Source: CAYYFX01 sp046330135 (lineage in GTDB: Bacteria > ARS69). From it: a stretch of DNA of 64,000 nt. Position numbers and translations under genes: made by a program. The stretch is taken from contig JAXLTI010000010.1 of assembly GCA_046330135.1 (NCBI GenBank), positions 87,275 through 151,274 of the forward strand, written 5' to 3'. Every line of letters begins with the position of its first letter. Position 1 is the first letter of the stretch. The notes under the pieces are model-generated. The model was not told where the DNA came from and did not search any database. It saw nothing but the letters and a program-made list of their open reading frames with translations. Positions 61,048 to 64,000 of this stretch are shown in pieces.

Positions 61048-63903
61048 GTGTCTCTTCGGCATCTTTGGCTGCTGATGGCGTGGGCGTGCGTCTCCGCAGC
61101 GACGAGCCTTCCGGCGAGCGCGAGCGCTCCGCAAGCCCCCGCTTACGCCTCCGCTCCCGACACCATTCTCGTGCACTGCCGAGTCTTCCAGGACTCGGAC
61201 TCGTCCGGCACGTACGACGAGGGTGAGCCGCTCCTCGCGGGCGTCGGCATCACGAACGGATACGGCACCTTCACGACCGACGCGCAGGGCGTGGTCGACG
61301 TGGCGGTGGACCGTGCGCTCTATCGCTTCGCGACGCTGCGCATCCCCGCCGGGTACTGGCCCACGGCGCAGTGGTTCCACTGGGTGCCCGTCGGTCACGC
61401 GGGCCCGGACACCGTGGACTTCGGACTGAGGCTCTGCCCGGAGACGGCGGCGGACGCGGACTCGATCCGCTGGATCCACATCGCGGACACGCAGGTCCAG
61501 ACCTGGACCGAGCCCTACCGCATGGACCTCGACTACCAGGAGATCAACCAGCTCCCGGATCGTCCGTCGTTCCTCATCGACGCCGGCGATTTGGTCGAGA
61601 CCGGCACCGACTCCACGCACTGGGGTCACATGGCCGCTCAAGTCGCGGTCTCGCACTACATCGTGTTCCCGGTGGTGGGCAATCACGACGTCATCCCCAC
61701 CGCGAATCCTCTCGACAACTACGAGCGCTGGGCCGGCCCGCCCTACTACTCTTTCGACGCGGGCAACTGGCATTTCGTCATCTACAACGGCGACGCGAAC
61801 AACGCGAACTCGGCCACGCCCTCTCAGGACGCGTGGCTCGCGGCCGACCTCGCCGGGAAGCCCGCCGGCTCGCGCGCGCTGCTCTTCGAGCACTACATGG
61901 CGCAGGAGACCACGCCCGCGAAGGTCGCGGTGTGGGCGGCGGGCGGCGTGGTCGCCAACTTCAGCGGCCACTGGCACAGCCACCAGTTCGCGGACCGGCC
62001 GTTCGGCATCACGGACTACAACATCTCCTGGACGCGGAACGGCGCGGTGGATCGCACGCCGCGGTGCTTCGGCTTGGTCACGTGCACGCGGGACGGCCAG
62101 ATCCACTACGAGCAGCGGCGCCTGCGCGTGGACCACCGCGCGAAGATCGCGTCGCCGCAACCGAGCCAGACGACCGGTCGCGAAGCGGTCGAGATCCTGG
62201 TGAACGCCTACGACTCCGCGTCGCTGGTGAGCGATCTCACGGCGTCGATCAGCGGCACGGGCGGCAGTCTGCCCGGGACCGCGATGACCCGCGAAGGGAT
62301 CTCGCTGTGGCGCGTGCTCGTGGACGCGTCGACGCTGCCCGCGGGACCGTACACGCTCGACATCTCCGGGAGCTTCGCCGACGGCCACCCGATCCATCTC
62401 ACCGAGCCGTTCTCGCTGGACGACGTGGTCCCCATCACGCGCGCGCCCGCCACGGACTGGCCGATGTTCCGGCGTTGCTCCGCCGGCTCCAGTTACGTCG
62501 AGCTGTCCGTGCCGCCGCCGCTCCGCCTCGCGTGGTCCGTCCCCGTGCCCGGCATGGTGGCGATGAGCTCCCCGGTCGTCGCGAACGGCAAGGTGTACTT
62601 CGGCTGCCGTCCGGAGCGGAACCTGTCCGAAGCCGGCGTCATGAAGCTCGACGCCGTCACCGGGAACCAGGAGTGGTTCACGCACCTCCCGAGCGGCGTC
62701 TCGCTCGCCCCGGCCATCGCGGGCAACGTGGTCATGGCGACCACGATGTCGGACTCCGTCTACGGTTTGAACGCGGCCACCGGCGCGCGGCTCTGGACGC
62801 AGCCGCAGATCGAAGCCCGCTACACGATGACGGCGCCGGTCTTCGACGGCGCCCTCGCCTGGGTCGGCACCGAGCCTCGCCCGGCGCAGGTCCACTGGGC
62901 CACGGGCGCGCGGGACTGGTACTCCGCGAACATCGGGAGCCCCTGGTACTCCGTCATCTACTCGTCGCCGGCGGTCGGTCCGAGCTACATCTACTTCTCG
63001 TTCTTCGGGTGGGACGATCCCACGACCGGCGGCTTCAAGGTCATCAACCGCACGAACGGGAGCCTCGTCTACGGCGAAGCCGGATGCCGTCGCTCGCCGC
63101 TCTGGACGCCGGACTACGTGTACGTCGTGGGCGCGCTGGACCGGAACAACCAGCAGCTCACGGCGCGGGATCAGACCGGCAACGTGCTTTGGACCTCGGC
63201 CACGAACATGGGCGCGGGCAGCAGCTCGCCCGCGATCGGACACGGCATCCTCGTCGTTCCGGGCCGCAACGGCTCGATCCAGGGCTTCCGCGCCAGCGAC
63301 GGCCTGAATCTCTGGACGAAGACCGTGGGCACGCAGCTCTACGACATGGAAGAGGGCTGGGGCGACGTCCACGCGTCGAACTCCACGCCCGCCATCGCGG
63401 ACAGCGTGGTGTACGTGGGCTCGAACGACGGCCGGCTGTACGCCCTCGACCTCCGCACCGGCGCGGAGCTGTGGCGCTGGGATCTCGGCGTGCCGATCGA
63501 GTCCTCGCCGGCGATCGCGGGCAACATGCTCTACGTGGCCGCGGAGGACGAGCATCTCTACGCGTTCGTCGCCCAGACCGCGGGCGGAGGCTCCACCGGC
63601 GCTCGCGAGCCGCTCCCGAGCGGTCCGTCCTTCGAGTTCCTCGCGCCTCGCCCGAACCCGAGCCGCGCCGCCACCACGTTCGCCTGGGCGATGCCCGAGC
63701 GGGCGCCGGTCTCCATCCGCATCTACGACATCACCGGCCGCCTCGTCCGCAACATCGCGGACACCACCATGGACGCCGGCCCGCACCAGATGTCGTGGGA
63801 CGGCCGCGACGGCTCCGGCCGCCGAGTCGCGTCGGGCGTGTACTTCGCGAAGCTCCGCGCCGGCGCGCACGTGGCTACCCGGAAATTCGTCTCCCTGCGC
63901 TGA
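61048..63903 (+). CDS. Exported metallophosphoesterase with PQQ-type propeller and sorting module
   Basis: A 951-residue exported protein. A signal peptide (LLMAWACVSAATSLPASA) leads to an SdrD-B-like domain (about 38-125, with DSDSSGTYDEGEPLLAGV). The calcineurin-like phosphoesterase follows: HIADTQ (144-149), DAGDLVE (178-184), GNHD (211-214) and GHWHSHQF near 305. From about 480 a PQQ-enzyme-type beta-propeller has units such as SSPVVANGKVYFG, SSPAIGHGILVVPG and STPAIADSVVYVGSNDGRLYALD. The sorting module ends it (PRPNPSRAATTFAW, YDITGRLVRNIA, WDGRDGSGRR, VYFAKLRAG). It may act on phosphate esters outside the cell. The start is a GTG. Confidence 0.87.
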   Translation: MSLRHLWLLMAWACVSAATSLPASASAPQAPAYASAPDTILVHCRVFQDSDSSGTYDEGEPLLAGVGITNGYGTFTTDAQGVVDVAVDRALYRFATLRIPAGYWPTAQWFHWVPVGHAGPDTVDFGLRLCPETAADADSIRWIHIADTQVQTWTEPYRMDLDYQEINQLPDRPSFLIDAGDLVETGTDSTHWGHMAAQVAVSHYIVFPVVGNHDVIPTANPLDNYERWAGPPYYSFDAGNWHFVIYNGDANNANSATPSQDAWLAADLAGKPAGSRALLFEHYMAQETTPAKVAVWAAGGVVANFSGHWHSHQFADRPFGITDYNISWTRNGAVDRTPRCFGLVTCTRDGQIHYEQRRLRVDHRAKIASPQPSQTTGREAVEILVNAYDSASLVSDLTASISGTGGSLPGTAMTREGISLWRVLVDASTLPAGPYTLDISGSFADGHPIHLTEPFSLDDVVPITRAPATDWPMFRRCSAGSSYVELSVPPPLRLAWSVPVPGMVAMSSPVVANGKVYFGCRPERNLSEAGVMKLDAVTGNQEWFTHLPSGVSLAPAIAGNVVMATTMSDSVYGLNAATGARLWTQPQIEARYTMTAPVFDGALAWVGTEPRPAQVHWATGARDWYSANIGSPWYSVIYSSPAVGPSYIYFSFFGWDDPTTGGFKVINRTNGSLVYGEAGCRRSPLWTPDYVYVVGALDRNNQQLTARDQTGNVLWTSATNMGAGSSSPAIGHGILVVPGRNGSIQGFRASDGLNLWTKTVGTQLYDMEEGWGDVHASNSTPAIADSVVYVGSNDGRLYALDLRTGAELWRWDLGVPIESSPAIAGNMLYVAAEDEHLYAFVAQTAGGGSTGAREPLPSGPSFEFLAPRPNPSRAATTFAWAMPERAPVSIRIYDITGRLVRNIADTTMDAGPHQMSWDGRDGSGRRVASGVYFAKLRAGAHVATRKFVSLR

Positions 63904-63934
63904 CGCCCTGCCTCCAGCGTCCTCACTTCGACGG

Positions 63935-63957
63935 GCCCGGCTCACTTCGAGCCGGGC
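63935..63957 (+). terminator. Intrinsic-type terminator after the phosphoesterase gene
   Basis: A 9-bp GC stem (GCCCGGCTC and GAGCCGGGC) with a 5-base loop, 32 bases after the stop, followed by a T-rich stretch (TCTTCGCTTCG). The best intrinsic-like terminator of the window. Confidence 0.6.
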
Positions 63958-63976
63958 TCTTCGCTTCGTCGCCCGC

Positions 63977-63982
63977 TTGACA
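63977..63982 (+). promoter_or_regulatory. Possible -35 element at the window edge
   Basis: A perfect TTGACA, 18 bases before the end of the window. Its -10 would fall just beyond position 64000. Confidence 0.3.
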
Positions 63983-64000
63983 AGCCGGCGTGTTCGCGCA

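Overview
The window is a high-GC, gene-dense, unrearranged bacterial chromosome segment with no rRNA, tRNA, phage, IS or CRISPR. Five large exported proteins end in the same C-terminal module (a PNPF/PNPS strand, a VYDVxGRRVR-like strand, a WDGRD-like turn, a VYFxRL strand and a basic last strand). This FlgD-like/type-A sorting module is typical of the FCB superphylum. Together with the GC content and many GTG/TTG starts it suggests a Candidatus Eisenbacteria-like or related uncultured FCB organism. That placement is inference.

Layout. 1-4472: leucine-degradation genes (partial enoyl-CoA hydratase, methylcrotonyl-CoA carboxylase beta) divergent from alanine dehydrogenase plus a CoA-transferase. 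4626-7883: RsgA, Smr protein, VIT-type transporter, dienelactone hydrolase. 8008-10245: four-gene queuosine precursor operon queC-queE-queD-queF, divergent from a YjbQ protein. 10849-17922: UPF0104-type membrane protein, ModA-like lipoprotein, kynureninase-like aminotransferase, SDR, and an aminopropyltransferase-like/TPR membrane protein. 17919-20734: Nudix hydrolase and an unusual flavin/polyferredoxin fusion. 20930-25717: membrane Ser/Thr kinase coupled to an ADP/ATP-carrier-like HEAT protein, then a small exported protein. 25763-31329: RhlE-like helicase, NTF2-like protein, AspA/AstE-like zinc hydrolase, large PHP-like exported protein. 31469-35019: small membrane protein, thioredoxin-fold protein, and a sigma/anti-sigma/exported-protein operon. 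35215-42797: beta-helix surface protein, GlpD, DUF6249-like protein, a second sigma/anti-sigma pair and an ANKH/MATE-like transporter. 42825-50762: two very large coupled surface proteins and an ankyrin protein. 51072-60843: an eight-gene island with four ATP-grasp proteins, a glycogen synthase, two esterases and a peptidase-S51-like protein. 61048-63903: exported phosphoesterase/PQQ-propeller protein.

The two most interesting items are: (i) the ATP-grasp/GlgA/esterase island, which looks like a dedicated pathway for a peptide- or amide-containing, possibly glucan-linked metabolite; and (ii) a pair of long, highly structured intergenic elements (32581-32894 and about 50805-51030). Their cores are nearly identical, but the flanking stems are unrelated in sequence while each is self-complementary. 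Both lie between convergent genes.

Many neighbours are translationally coupled through ATGA or GTGA overlaps. Several genes appear to start a few bases after a TANNNT -10 box without a Shine-Dalgarno, suggesting leaderless transcripts. Genes were called by reading translations; no similarity searches were run.
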